A program made the position numbers and the translations under genes. DNA of 64,000 bases, from NCBI GenBank assembly GCA_012295275.1, contig CM022673.1, forward strand, positions 25,759,261-25,823,260. The letters are read 5' to 3'. Positions 1 through 15,530 of the stretch are shown here, one piece after another. The notes below the pieces were generated by a model that worked only from the letters and a program-made list of their open reading frames with translations, did no database searches and was not told the origin of the DNA. Origin of the DNA: Chrysomallon squamiferum. Lineage: Eukaryota > Mollusca > Gastropoda > Neomphalida > Peltospiridae. The stretch's first letter is position 1. Each line of letters begins with the position of its first letter.

Positions 1-449
1 TATGCCACGTTTAGACTTTAGTATTAAGTATATTTAAGAGAATTTTTTTTCCAAAAATACGAGTTTGTTAAACAGTGGTGAATTAAATACATACCGTTTT
101 CTTTATATGCCGCTTAGTTAACATTTTGTTGTAAACTATATTTTTTCTTTTCTTTGAGACGGTCAGTTTTTCAGTTAATAATTATTTAAATTATCTGAGA
201 TTTGCATTTAGTTATTTACGTATTATTACTTTGAAAAATATATTTCATTCTTGTATGCAAAACAAAAAACAACAAAAATTGAATAATCAGCAAATCCTTA
301 TGTTTATTACGTAATATATAAATTACGTAAAATTCAAAATGAACCAAAAAAAAAAATTGACAGATTAACTTGATAACTGAAAGTAAATTCATAACAAAGG
401 GAGATAATGTATACACACAATTAACATTAATAAGGTTACACCGTTTTAC
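1..449 (-). other. RBM45: RBM45-like gene, first intron (partial)
   Basis: Sequence downstream of the GT donor (449-448 on the minus strand, GTAAAA) of the RBM45-like first coding exon. It is AT-rich with stops in every frame and no recognisable second exon, so the rest of the gene must lie to the left of the window. Confidence 0.6.
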
Positions 450-600
450 CTTTTTCTTCATTTGTTCTTCTGTCTTTCACGATCCAAACATCTTCCACCG
501 TTCCATATTTACTAAAACTATCACGCATTGCTTGTTCTGTTATGCCTTTTCCACAAAGAATAAAAAGACGACTATTTGGAGGGTCATCACCTGACGCCAT
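450..600 (-). CDS. RBM45: RBM45-like RNA-binding protein, first coding exon (partial gene)
   Basis: The minus-strand ATG at 600-598 opens 50 codons plus one base and ends at a GT donor (449-448). The peptide starts MASGDDPPNSRLFILCGKG and continues through YGTVEDVWIVKDRRTNEEK into a split Gly codon. This is the first half of an RRM: beta-1 with the RNP2-like LFILCG, alpha-1 EQAMRDSFSKYG and beta-2 DVWIVKD. PPNSR before RNP2, and the VEDVWIVKD..T.E.KG run, match RRM1 of RBM45 (DRB1), a multi-RRM nuclear RNA-binding protein enriched in neural tissue in vertebrates. RNP1 and the later RRMs are outside the window. The start is supported by an in-frame ATG directly before the conserved N-terminus. 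Another RRM protein is possible, but the NSR-to-KG spacing favours RBM45. Confidence 0.82.
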
Positions 601-968
601 TTTTGTGATTTGTTTGTTTATTCCTCCTTAAAGAAGGAACAAGAAACTAACATTCAAACGAAAAAAAATTGTATCTATTATAATATTAATGAAATTATTA
701 TCAAAATATTAAAACAAACAAAAAAGTCTAACTACACAAAATATTTTTGATCGCTATGTTCAACAATTTACACATAGTTAATTTCAATAGTCAATGTAAA
801 TGTGACGTCAATATAATTCATATCAACACAATTTTTTGTCGTTGAAAATAAATTTTGAATATATACTTATAAATATATTAACACAATAATTATTATCTGA
901 AATACATTTTAAACCAAAGTTACTTCATTAATATCTGAAGAAGCATAAATAATACTGTCATCTTTCTT

Positions 969-1003
<35 letters not shown>

Positions 1004-1168
1004 CACCATGCTAGTTTGTTTCATAGAGATATAAATATGATATATCCATCCATATTAACCCTCTAGGACTTCATATATATCGCTAGCACTTCAGTCTACA
1101 TTTACTGCTATATTTAGTTGTTTTTGTTTTTTACTGGACAAATAAATGTTCAGGGTATTCTTTACAGA

Positions 1169-1173
<5 letters not shown>
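601..1173. other. 5' flank of the RBM45-like gene
   Basis: AT-rich flank upstream of the minus-strand RBM45 start. It carries one perfect CRE palindrome (803-810) and a 33-nt poly-T tract (971-1003). No TATA box is convincing. Nothing else is recognised. Confidence 0.5.
803..810. promoter_or_regulatory. Consensus cAMP-response element palindrome TGACGTCA
   Basis: A perfect 8-bp CREB/ATF site 203-210 bp upstream of the RBM45 start codon, a normal promoter distance. The match is visible; binding is inferred. Confidence 0.4.

Positions 1174-1264
<91 letters not shown>
1174..1264. repeat. (GT)n dinucleotide microsatellite
   Basis: About 45 uninterrupted TG units, the longest GT tract in the window. 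Alternating purine-pyrimidine DNA of this kind can adopt Z-form. Confidence 0.95.
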
Positions 1265-1266
<2 letters not shown>

Positions 1267-2755
1267 GCCTATATACATATATGTTTTTAAATAGCGCGCA
1301 GGTAACCGTCGCCTAGACTTTTAACTTAGGCAGCCTATATTAAGGCATATTAAATATACTGACTTTAAAAAATAAAATAAAATAAAAAGCTGATTTATAA
1401 ATGATTATTTTAAAATTGTAATGTTAATCAGTTTGATGGTCGTAATCGTGTGAAGTCGTTACATTGTTAAATAAGTACCCGTCTTTAGCGGGCCCCGAGA
1501 TAATCGGCCACCTGCGCTTTACGGACACTTTTCCGCGCCCGATTCTTTTTTTAATGGATACCTCCCCCTTAGATCAGCAGACGTCTATTGAATGTCGATA
1601 CGGACAGCATTTTAAAATTATTATTCCACTGCTAAAGCGGACAGTCATACAGATTTGGATTTGTTTTCTCCAAAATAAATAAAATTTATTGTTGTTCAGC
1701 AGCTTTATATAATAGGCTAGGATTTTTGTTTTTTTTTTTTTTTTTTGAATTATAAGAACACGCGAACTTCAATCGCTAAAACATGCGAGTTCATCCCATT
1801 TGGTACATAATTTTCATAATTCAATCATTCAACATCATTTTTGTATTTTATAAACATTGCGTCTTAATGGACTTTTTTTTTTTTTTTTTTTTTTTTTTGG
1901 GGGGGGTTGCGGCTGGCACAAACCTGAGCTCTGTTTTGGTTTCAAACGCAATATTTGCTTATTATTAGTTTTATGAAGTGCAAAATATGTTTCATTTTCA
2001 TCCATGAATGAACTCGATATGTTTGCAGCTGTGCTTTAGGAGAAAGCCGTGATGCTTTCTAAGGCAATGCCCGGCAACGATGATTTGCTTAAGTTGTGGG
2101 AACTGGTGTCAGGCTCGTGTTAAAGGCTGTAAATAGTAAACTTTGTTCCTCTGATGACGGAACATCTGCGATGCACTTTTGTTCGGTCCAACAGGTGTGC
2201 CTGCAATACAGGTGCAACTGTAATTGCTTCAGTTAAACATGGCCGCCCATAAACAATTTAAATGATGAATATTATCATTAATTGGGAAATGATGGTAATG
2301 ATGATGATGGTAATTTTAAAATATTCAATTTCATTCATTATCTAATTATGACTGTAACAAGGCATTTCTGCAATAAATTTGAATCAACTTTCAACCGTAA
2401 TGACTTATTCCTCAACCCAGTATATATATACACACACACACACGTGCACGTTTGTGTAAATATGAGGTTTATGCCAGGTTTGTGCTCTTTTTAGCTGCAT
2501 CGATCGGCAGGTAATTGCTTTCACAAATATGACCAATACGAGAATTTATAATCTTACTAACATTCCGAAATCGTGAACTGCACATACACTGGCAGCTGTA
2601 AGGTCCACATGTTTACCATCTTTCATGACATGATTAAAAACAGAACTAGCTATAAAAGTAACAAAGTTATTTTAAGATAAATTTAGGATATCTATTACAC
2701 ACGTATATACATACATATATAAACACACATGTATACACAAAAAGGTACATAATTT
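1265..2755. other. Intergenic, no gene recognised; two short GC-richer islands
   Basis: Islands at about 1480-1620 and 2040-2240 are clearly less AT-rich than their surroundings. The second holds two CAGGTG E-boxes (2192-2197 and 2209-2214). A 72-codon ORF over the first island resembles no family I know. These could be unique non-coding elements; function unknown. Confidence 0.35.
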
Positions 2756-3070
2756 ATGTATACCAAGCATTCGTACGAACTCATACATACATATATGTAT
2801 ATTTACATAAATAAGTACCTATATATACACACGTACATACACACACACACACACACACACACATACATACATACACATATACATACATACACACATACAT
2901 ACATACATACACACACATACATACATACATACAAGCATTCGTACGAACTCAAACATACATACATATTTCCATACAAAGTGCATATACAAACACACGTACA
3001 TACATACACACACACATACATACACATACATACATACATACATACGTACATATATGCACAGACAGATATT
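2756..3070. repeat. (ACAT)n/(CA)n mixed microsatellite
   Basis: Interleaved ACAT and CA tracts. A unit containing the words aagcattcgtacgaactca occurs twice (about 2764 and 2934), so part of this is a decayed longer tandem repeat. The translated Thr-His-Ile ORFs on both strands are repeat artefacts. Confidence 0.9.
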
Positions 3071-5190
<2,120 letters not shown>

Positions 5191-6171
5191 ATAACTTATT
5201 AATAATATTGGTAATCTTATTAGCGGATTGTTGACGATCTTCAAGATGAAATAAATTTTTCTATAAGTAAAAATAAATAACGATACGTTTCCCTACTTCC
5301 TGGTGTGCGTTACAAAAAAATTATTGAAGTATGATTGCAAAATAATATAAAACCATATTATTAAAGATGTTTAAAAACATGTTTCTCACTTTAAATAGCT
5401 GCCTGCAACAGTTTTATAAAGTGTCATCAAATTGTATTCATTTCAGAATAATTATCGTAATGCGTCCCATATTTTGGAAGGAAAGTACGTGCTGAAAAGA
5501 AAGTCTTTTCAATTACGAGAGGAACATTAGCGCTGTAAAGACATGTAAATTTACCGGTTACAACTTCCTAAGCACTTAGAAATGAATTCTTTCTAATTTA
5601 GGAGTGCCAGAAACTGTACGTTTAACAGTTGTGACAACTCGCGCGCTTTCAGTCGTTATTTTCTACTTGATAGATAACACCTACTTGACCTTAATGGTGC
5701 CTCACTTAGCCGTTATGATGTAAAATGCTACTTAGTTTTAACGTTCTTCTTTATTTGTTGGCATTGTTCTTCACTTGTTGTGATATTTATGAAAACACAG
5801 TTATAATAAAATAAAAACTTACGCAAAATTTACACCAAACAAAGCTGAAATAAAATAAATCGTACGAAATACTCTGAGTTATCTTTTCTTGGATATACGA
5901 CATTTGTTACTCGATGAATGTCGGTGATTATTATACTGGATTAGAAAATACATGCTTATATTATTTCATTAAGTTACTCATTAAATGCAAAATTAAAATT
6001 AAAATGTTCTTATAAAAACAAATTGTAAAAAGCTATAAAAATAAATACAAATAATAAATAATTCAAACAAACATTAACAAGAAAACAAAACACGCATGCA
6101 AAACCCCACTAAAAACAATAACGATATAATGTTATTCTTATATTAGCAATATTGGAATTCCAGCATCGGTT

Positions 6172-6230
<59 letters not shown>

Positions 6231-8866
6231 CGTAATTGATTATGATATTAATAATCTTCGTATTATTAAATAAAATATATATATATTTTTAAATTACCAC
6301 CTTGGTTTTGCAATTAAGATAAATGTCGGATCTAGAAAATAAATCATTCTGACAAAATGTCACGTTATTTATATCGTAAAATTAATATTTCAAGAGTTTT
6401 AATATTTATTTTGAAATTTGATATTTATTCTGACACTGCAACCTTGATGGTGTATACGGTTTGTCTGATAAATAATGAGATCTGTAGTCAATTTTACAGA
6501 TTTGAATAATTAAAGCACTGATGAAAGTATGTAAAAAGAATGTAAAAAGATGTCAGAACATTAACCCTAAATAAAAATTTCTAAATTTTAAAAGTTGATA
6601 GGAATATAAATTAAAATAAAATAAAATACAATAAATAAATAAATAAATATTATCAATAGCAATTCAAATGCAATTAAAACAAAATAAAAATAATAAAAAC
6701 AAAAACCAGCGAACAGAAAAACCCCACAAAAACCCCAAACAAGTCAAAAACTAAATAAACAAATAAATTATTGATGTTACAAAGTACAGAGAAAATAATT
6801 TTGCAGAAAGGGCATAATTAACGTCATTTATTTATTAAAAAAAAAAAAAAAAATTTGTATACAGTCAAGCGGTTCATCACGACAAACAAATTTGCTGTTT
6901 TAATCTGCTCTGTCATTATTCTGAAACTGGTGTAGATGATGTCTCATCAGTTTTTATAAAGAATACAATGGTACGGATCAAGATGTTATAATTCTGGATA
7001 TTTCTTCAATACTGAATCCGTGGGGGGAAATTTCTGCAGAATATAATAATGGAACGTTCATTCATCCGCCATCTTGGTAATTAGAATTTTTCTCTGTTTA
7101 ATCAGTTCTTTAGAATCTTCTTATTTCTCTTTCATTTCAGAAATAATGTTATGGAATTTTAATTTCTGAATACTATAACACATTTAAATCTTTAGGTCGT
7201 TCATTGTCGTTCTTTTAATGAAAATACTTTTTCTTTACCGTCGTTCTTATTTGAAGTTTTGAAGGTTTCTGTTTCATGCAGATCAGTGTTATGATATTTT
7301 TATTATGTCAAAATACTCTTAGTGACCTACATAAATTAATCTCACATCCGGCTTGTGCCACCTCGACTTCAAAAAACATGCATTTGTCCACACCTAGCAT
7401 CGCAGTTTAAATACTGCACTTCACACGTGTCAGCTTGCAATCAGGCCCACGTATTTACGAAAACATTTTTATGAGCTTGTTTACTGTTTTTATGTATTTT
7501 AAGAATTTCCTTACTTTTAAAGAAAAATAATCTACTGATAATTTATGTATAAACAAGGAGAGAAGTTGCAGTAAAAATTGTCAGTCAGTTAAAACAAGAA
7601 ACCCTAACCATAAAATGTTCTTGGTCAACTTCACAGAACTGCATTATCACACTGTTATGACGACTATCCAGCTCATATAACGAAAGTACCGTGGAATTCA
7701 AATTATATTCACAAATGATCTTTTGGAAGCGAGCATTTCATATCTTTCCTTGTGACTTTTTAATTTATATCTATTCTAATGAGAGAGTTGGACAAATAAA
7801 TAAATAATAATGCTGATAATGGTGATGATGATGATGATGATGATGATAGAACAGTTAGAACAACGACTACAACAACAACAACAGCAATAACAATAATAAT
7901 AATAACAGTAGGTACATTTGAACATCACATTAAGCCAACAAACATAAATGCTTGCACAAAAACACAGAACCCATTCCCATAAAATACACGTACACGTACA
8001 CTTAATACACACATCTACACCTATACGAACATTCATGCACATACACATACACACTCACAACCAAAGAAAAATAGAATCAAATACAAATACACGAACAAGT
8101 ACATTCAGAAAGAGATCAAATGAAACTTGCTAACTAAAATTAATAACTAGTATAACTTCTAAAATGTTCCTTTAAAAAAAAATAAAAAAAATCAACATAC
8201 ATTTAGTAAACTATTTGTTTATTACATCCGTGTGAACCTAAAAGAAAGAAAGAAAGAAAGAAAAAAAAGGTTCACACTAGAATGTGTGTTGCTTGGAGTA
8301 CTTATGTAACAGGCGTCAGCTATCCCTTCAGCGCAGTTAAGTTATCTTGACATACTGGTCTTTATAGTTGTAAAGGCATATGGATCTTCGAGCCAAGATA
8401 CCCCCACTGTAACACGCTTCTCCATTTAGCATCATTTCCAGATTGCTAATGCCAAAGTTCCAGAAATAACTCGCTTTTGTTGACCGAAAGCAGCCCGAAC
8501 GTCAAGAATAGAAACGAACAAAACTGCAGGCTGCAAAATGGAATTTCCATTCCATTCTTGTTAGCTGTCATTAAACGGTGATAGCGCTGCTCTACGATAA
8601 AATAGAGAACATTATGGCCGACCGGCTGACAGTCGAAGTGACAAAGAAGTTCGCGATAAGCTTTATTTATACAGTGATAAGCCTTATTTATTTCCATTTT
8701 AATTTAATTAATTCTGATTAAGTAACGAATTAATGCAGCCCTGTGAAATTTACAATAACACGGCTTGAATTTCCCCACGAAGAATAAAACTTTTATTTAT
8801 TTATGTTTTGTTCTCGTTAAATAATCAGTGTATTTTTTGTTTAAAGTCTGATCATAATTAACAACT
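5191..8866. other. Intergenic, no gene recognised
   Basis: Contains an (AAT)n array (6173-6226), (GAT)n (7819-7846), a YY1-consensus-like CCGCCATCTTGG (about 7067-7078) and a less AT-rich unique stretch (about 8280-8690). No ORF here resembles a known protein. Confidence 0.45.
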
Positions 8867-8893
8867 TCAATGATGATGATGATGATGATGATG

Positions 8894-8944
<51 letters not shown>

Positions 8945-9193
8945 TATGTGTTTGTTGTTGTGTTTGCTGTCAGTTGGCAATGAAGGAAAATAAAACATTA
9001 TGTTATTTTCAGACTGGAATAAGTTTTATTCATGTCCACATAATATTAACAAATTACATTTTTGTTATTAAAATCGCTCAGTTCATTATGAATTGTTATA
9101 TATTACAAATTTTTTCAAATTTTCATTGCAGGAACCGTGAAAGTTAATAGAATAATAATAAAATATTAACTGTCGACAATGATGATGATGATG

Positions 9194-9227
<34 letters not shown>

Positions 9228-9250
9228 CAACAACAACAGCAATAATAATA
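8867..9250. repeat. Paired (GAT)n-(AAT)n arrays
   Basis: Two arrays of the same order, GAT units followed by AAT units (8867-8943 and 9179-9250), are separated by about 235 bp of unique DNA. The second ends in AAC units. Confidence 0.85.
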
Positions 9251-11628
9251 GACCAATGAAGACAACGATAATAATAAGAACGATTATGATAATAATAAAT
9301 ATAATGAATCGGTGAACAAATAATTTAAGATAGAAAGTATTAAATAAAAATGAATAAATGCATTTTCAAAATGTAAAACGTAATAATGCACATTATTTAA
9401 AATACAAACTAAGATTTGTTATCTGTTTCTTTTTCAGCACCAGAAGTAAACTTTTGTCCAGTTTTTATTGTAGTTAACGTTATTGTTATTATTGTTACTG
9501 TTATTTCTTCATCTTCTGCTTATTACTCATTCTTCCTTTAAATTTTGAGAAGAATATCGTAAACACAGGTCTTTTTCTTACATTTTTGTATACGTTACTC
9601 ATAAGCCTCCTTTGCGTAATTAATATAATTAAACAAAAAGTATTCGAGGCTGTTTAAAGAAAGTCACATTTGAAAAGGGATAATTAAATCATATCTGTGA
9701 CATCACTGGAACGTTAAGAATGCCGAGAATCTTATTCATATTTAAACCGATGTTTGACGACTGCTTTCCAACTCGAGTGCAGGGCATTCGACCAAATTCC
9801 TAACAGCGTTCCTTGAGTTATCTCTCCATTAATAGTTCTTTTGACAAGGAGTCATCAATCAAAGGACTGATCTGCGAGTATCTATACGTTTGTGCCGTGT
9901 TGCTTGAGACGGATGTAGATAGGACTGTTTGGAGTAAATACTTATACGACATTAACTATAACTGTTAAACAAGCTTTGGCAACGAACTCTTTCGCTGAAT
10001 TTATTTCTCGGGAAATGGTCATAGAAAACTCTTCAGTTTTGCCAGTTGTTTGCCAAGTAGGCTTGTGTTTACTGAAAAGAAAAAAAAGGCTTCAAAACAG
10101 TTTAGGTACAAATTCTTGATCTCTCGTTTAAAATATACACTTTCGCGTAATTGAACTCGTCGGTTTATCTTTTCAGTAGAAGATGATTCAATTTGGGCCA
10201 CTTTATTTATGACATAAAGTCGTTACATTTAAATGAACTCGTGTTGTACAGTACAACACAGTTAAACTGCATATCGTAAAAAATGTATTCCCGGTAACGA
10301 ACGCAAATTTAAAATAAACACTTTACTGCATTAGCAGTTGTATTTCTCATTTTAAATATAATAATAATAGTAAAAACAGAAGTATTCACACATGAATACA
10401 GCCAGTGTTTATAATATTAATTTTTTTTTTGTAATGGTAAGATTAATAACAAAAACTCACGCTCTTGTTTAAATTCTGTTTGAAATCATAGGGTGAATAA
10501 CGTTTTGAAATTTTACTTTCACTTCTTTAAATAATTCAGTCTTTGAATTTCTAACGCTTAATAATTAATTTTTTTTTAAAAACATTTTGTGTTAACAAAT
10601 ATATTCAGATAATTTTGACATTTTTAAATGTTAAGTTATAAATTGATGAAATACAAACAAATAAATATATATAAATTATACAAACAAACAAATAAAATGC
10701 AAACAAACTTTATAAACCCAGTACTATAAAAATTTACGTTAAAAGCTTTTATCATCTCGTCAATTCAAGAGGGAACAATTTAAATATATTAACTGTTTTG
10801 AAATAAATGATTATGTAAATAAAATGGAAGAGTAAGTGTTTCTACTGAAAACAGCAAAGGATCAACTATTGTGAAAGCCTATCCAACACTGAATAGCCTA
10901 CATATATAGATACATAAACACACATTTTAACAAAAATATTTGATTCATTTTACTCAGTGGAAACGAAATAGAAGTTAGAATATTTTCAAAGGTGGTTTCT
11001 GTGAAATCACACGTTTCAAATATTTTCATAGTTTTTGCATGAAATCATAACTTTCAAATTAAAACCCAGAGATATCATATCTGTCTATTACGATTTATTT
11101 CCACAAAGTCTTGACTTTCGAATTATGACTTACGTAGGTTTTTTTTTTTTTTTTTTTTTTTTTTTCAAAAACGTTACTTTTCAATCCTTTTAGTTCTTTT
11201 TAAAAATAATCAAATGTATTACGTAACAGAAATATACAAAAACTATACGAGGAGAGCCGATTTCGATATAAATAAAACCTGACAAACTCCACGTTCCGTG
11301 CGCATGTCAATATATTTGAATAAACCCAGATGACCGACCCAGCTTGTGTCACAATAATCTGATAAAAAACAAATCCTTAAATTCCACCTAGATTACTCAA
11401 CGTTCCACGAGGTATGAAAAACGACAAGAAGCTGTACACGACCTTCTCGCTGACCAATGAAATGCAATAGAGAAATCAAGAGGATACGAACCATGTACCA
11501 ATTTTCATTCGACTGGCTGTCTGTCATTTGCCAAGGAACACCAGCAGCACACTTTGGTAACCTCGACCAAAGCAATTCTAATTATGTTTATATTGCTAAA
11601 TTACTATATGAATGATGATAATGTGCTT

Positions 11629-11680
<52 letters not shown>

Positions 11681-12122
11681 GTATCGTGCTGATGTCAGTT
11701 TTGCTTCTCGTGTTAGAGATATGTGATAACTTCATTGCTATTCAACAGCAAAATGTAACCACCGATATCTAGCTTCAGTTAGGTAGGCATCACGTACTAT
11801 TAATGTTAATGAAAATAAAATTAAACAGAAAGCGCGTGATTGAGCGCAAATGCACGTTTAATTTCAGCATATTATTACGTATTGGTTTCAGTGTCTTGTT
11901 GAAGAAAATATCTATTCAAAATTCAGTGCTGAATTAAACTGAAAGGTTGTGTACCGATTTTTGGATAGGAAATGAAAAATCGGAGTGTTTATGTAATTTG
12001 ACACTGCATGCAGAAAGACACTTAAAATACACTTACCTGGTACTATGAGCATATACCATAGAAATATGTATGCATATTACGTACACATGTATATATGGAT
12101 TTTAAAATTAAAATCATAGGTG

Positions 12123-12181
<59 letters not shown>

Positions 12182-12799
12182 GTGTGTATGTATATGTAAT
12201 ATATATGTGTGTGTATATGTATATATATTTTATATAGATAAAATGAATACATATAATCAAGAGTGATACCGCTAAAAAGAAATAAACAGAAGATATATTT
12301 AAGAAAAATAATGTTTACATACAAAGATAACGACCATACTGTTGCGATATGGAGCAGTACATGGCAAAACGGACAAAAATAAATCCCAGTCTTAACTGTT
12401 TTGTTGTTGCAATCAAACGATTTATTTGATCTAATTTATTATAGACATTTTTTTTTTTTTTTTTTTTTTTTTTATACAGATGTATGCTGATTTATTAAGC
12501 GTTACTGCGGTACATTCGGTTAGCACTTTTTTGGTTTTGTTTTTGTTTTTTCTTCACGCATAATTGTGTGTGACATATCACATTTGGCATTTCATTATTT
12601 TCAGTGTAAGAAAATCGATTTTCATCATCATCAGCTGTTCGGAATGCCCTCCGAGCTTTGTCTTTCGAGCTGTAAATGGATTCAAAGGGAAAACGTAAAA
12701 AGCTCGAAGAAATGAATTTATAGTAGTAGTACTGAAATCCTCCAACTGTTCATTTGTGTGTGAGTGTGCGTGAGTGTGCGTGTGCGTATGCGTGTGTTT

Positions 12800-12831
<32 letters not shown>

Positions 12832-13304
12832 ACGAAGATAGATAGGTCGGTATGCGTGGAGGTATGCATATATCTGAGTAAGTATGTGTATATATGAGTT
12901 ACTACGTATGTCTGTATAGGCGTACGTTTTTGCGTTTACTTATTTATGTAGGTAGCTGGGTAGGTAGCCACGTATTTTGTATGTGTATATGTTTATATGT
13001 TTCTCTGCATGTGTGTGTGTGGAAATATGTGTTTTGATGTGTGTTTTATATGTTTTGTTTATGTTATGATATAGATATACCCACGAATGAATGCATTTAT
13101 ATGTATGTATGTATGTTAATTTGTTTCGCAATGTATACATGTATATATTTATATGTATTTATGAATATAAACCTGTTATATTTTCACAAGATAATTTGTT
13201 TATTAATGTAAAGATAATTTATATTTTTGTACTGATAATAGTTCAAAATTCACTCTATCCCGACACTGCAAAATCTTTATCAACGTTCATATTCATGCTG
13301 GACG

Positions 13305-13340
<36 letters not shown>

Positions 13341-13640
13341 AAATCTATCTCAAACAAGGTTAATATTGATTATTTTTCTTTTTTAAAATTATCCTGAAAA
13401 ATCAAACTGATTTGCCTAGCAACCAGCGGGCTTAATTTAAACTACGGAATCATTTTACTTGCTGCAGTTTAAACTGTTAATTAAGTTCGCTATTTCTTGA
13501 GGGTAAATAATCAGAGTTCGCTCGTCACAAGTCCAACATCAAACAACGCAGCACCTATGTGGAAGCATTCGCCTGGGAAATTCGTCACGTTTGTGATGAT
13601 GAAAAGATCTCGCCTCGTCATTCACGGCACGCGACTCGCT
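9251..13640. other. Distal 5' flank of the myostatin-like gene, no gene recognised
   Basis: AT-rich DNA with poly-T tracts (about 11142-11165 and 11631-11677), a TA/TG repeat (12121-12230), GT-rich DNA (12750-12830) and (AAC)n (13306-13340). Less AT-rich unique stretches at about 9700-9960 and 11240-11580 could be regulatory, but there is no direct evidence. Confidence 0.4.
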
Positions 13641-13821
13641 TTTGATGGGGCGGAGCCTAATGACTGACAGAGAAATCAGCTGACTTCAACATAGTTTCTG
13701 CATTTGCGAAATGTTTGTCAATGATGATGCGGCTAAGTATTACATATACGAATACAAATATATATATGTGTATATATATCTCTCTCTGTTCTCTATAGTG
13801 GCAGTAAGAAAGCTATAAAAG
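13641..13821 (+). promoter_or_regulatory. Core and proximal promoter of the myostatin-like gene
   Basis: A TATA box (TATAAAAG, 13814-13821) lies 96 bp before the ATG, predicting a start site near 13845 and a leader of about 65 nt. Upstream are a GC box (GGGGCGGAGCC, 13647-13657) and two E-boxes: CAGCTG (13677-13682), a MyoD-type site, and CATTTG (13701-13706). Vertebrate MSTN promoters are also TATA-driven and E-box regulated. The motifs are visible; their use is inferred. Confidence 0.6.
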
Positions 13822-13909
13822 CTAAGCGGATCTGTCGCTGGCTTGTACGCTTTTGAGACTTCGGTTCTAGTCACCACATGAGAAAGCTACGCCGGTAGCC
13901 AAACACACG

Positions 13910-14636
13910 ATGGTGTTTACAGTGTTTGGGCACTTAATGCTGTGGACAGTTGTAAACTTTCTAATTCGCCACCATTCCGTAAGAGGTCAAGAAACGAATG
14001 CAAATTTACAGTGGACGGACGACAACTTGAATTCGGACAAGGTGAACGTTTCTGAAAAATCCAAAATACCGGAGATTAACGTGTCCGTCGAGAGAGGTAA
14101 CGGGAACGTTTCCGAACACCCTAGTGATGACAACATGACAGTGCGCAATGAAAACAGTTCTGTCGCTGACGTAAAGCGCTTGAGCGAGGACGACAAAACA
14201 GTGAGGAATAATAATAATAATAATAATAATTATAATAATAATAATAACAATAAATATAATATTAACAGCACTTCTGACACAGACTTCGTTCAGTTAAATA
14301 GCACGTCGAGTAACAACAGTACCGTTGACGGTTCCGTTAAATCTACCAACAAAAGCAAAGACAAGAGAGAATGTTCTGTGTGTGTTATGAAGGATCAGGA
14401 CAAAAACCTCAGACTGCAAGCGATCAAAAATCAGATCATGGCAAAACTGAGGTTCGACGGAACTATGCCTAACATCACCGGCAGAACCCTGCCCAAAGTG
14501 CCAGCATTTGCACATCTTCTCGAAGACAATGAAATGCAAAACGACGCTCCGTACGACACGAGTTGGAATGAGTACTACGACGAAGACGAACAACCCTACG
14601 GCCGAACTGAGAGAGTCTTCACCATAGCAAAACAAC
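13910..14636 (+). CDS. MSTN: Myostatin-like exon 1: signal peptide, Asn-rich region, N-terminal prodomain
   Basis: Encodes residues 1-242 plus one base. Residues 27-145 are hydrophilic and rich in N-glycosylation sequons (NVS, NMT, NSS, NST and others) and have no counterpart in the roughly 375-aa vertebrate protein. They include an AAT-encoded polyasparagine tract (14207-14263, residues 100-118). The conserved prodomain begins at KRECSVCVMK. The donor is GTAAGC at 14637. Reading on without splicing adds only 14 residues before a stop. Confidence 0.95.
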
Positions 14637-14680
14637 GTAAGCATCAAATATTTGTCAGAATGCTTATCTGTATATTTTAA

Positions 14681-14748
<68 letters not shown>

Positions 14749-15497
14749 GTCTGATTTTTTTTTGGATTTTTTTACATGAAAAGAACAACAAGAAAATGCA
14801 TTTGATTATCTGAAACTGAAACTTTTACCAGAATGTGAAGTTAAGCTTCTGATTTAATTATTTTCGTTCACCCCGTGGGATTTGACATTTCTATAGTTGA
14901 GAAAAAAAAAAAAAAAAAAAAAACAACTATTTTTTGCTGTTGTTATCCACAATAATCGTAGACTAATGCAGTTTAATTTCGTTAATACTCCGCCTACAAA
15001 ATTATTTTCAGAAAAGTAAGATAATGGTTGAACGGCATCACAGGCTTAAACACGTCATTTTGAAAGTAGTAGTAATGTCGGCAAAAATAAATCAATAAAA
15101 TAATTTGTAGCTAAAAAAACAACAAAAAAAAACGTTCAAGTTAAAAGCGAAAGCTCGTCGATGAGAGATATAAAAATGGAAATGAGGTTAGCCTGAACCC
15201 GCTACACAACCAACAAAATCTGTTATTCTGATAATCGAAGTTGAAAAAGCAATATTTCCATTGATCTTTAGTGGTTTATGTTGTTGTTGGTTTTTTTGTT
15301 CACTCACATGCAATATCAGTGTTATTTGAATATAACACAGAATGGAATACAGTCTCTCTCTCTCAGTCTCTCTCTCTCTCTCTCTTTGTCTCTGTCTCTG
15401 TCTCTCTCTCTCTCTACATTCACATACTACAAGAACACATTTATATGTGTGTATGTGTACGTGTGTGTGTGTCTGTTTGTGTGTGTATGTGTCTATG

Positions 15498-15530
<33 letters not shown>

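Noticed and set aside
1464-1682. 72-codon ORF in a GC-richer island
   Set aside because: No family resemblance, no splice context and average length for chance ORFs in this window.
7067-7090. ATGGCGGATGAA on the minus strand as a possible gene start
   Set aside because: The frame stops after four codons and no donor follows in phase. Noted only as a YY1-like motif.
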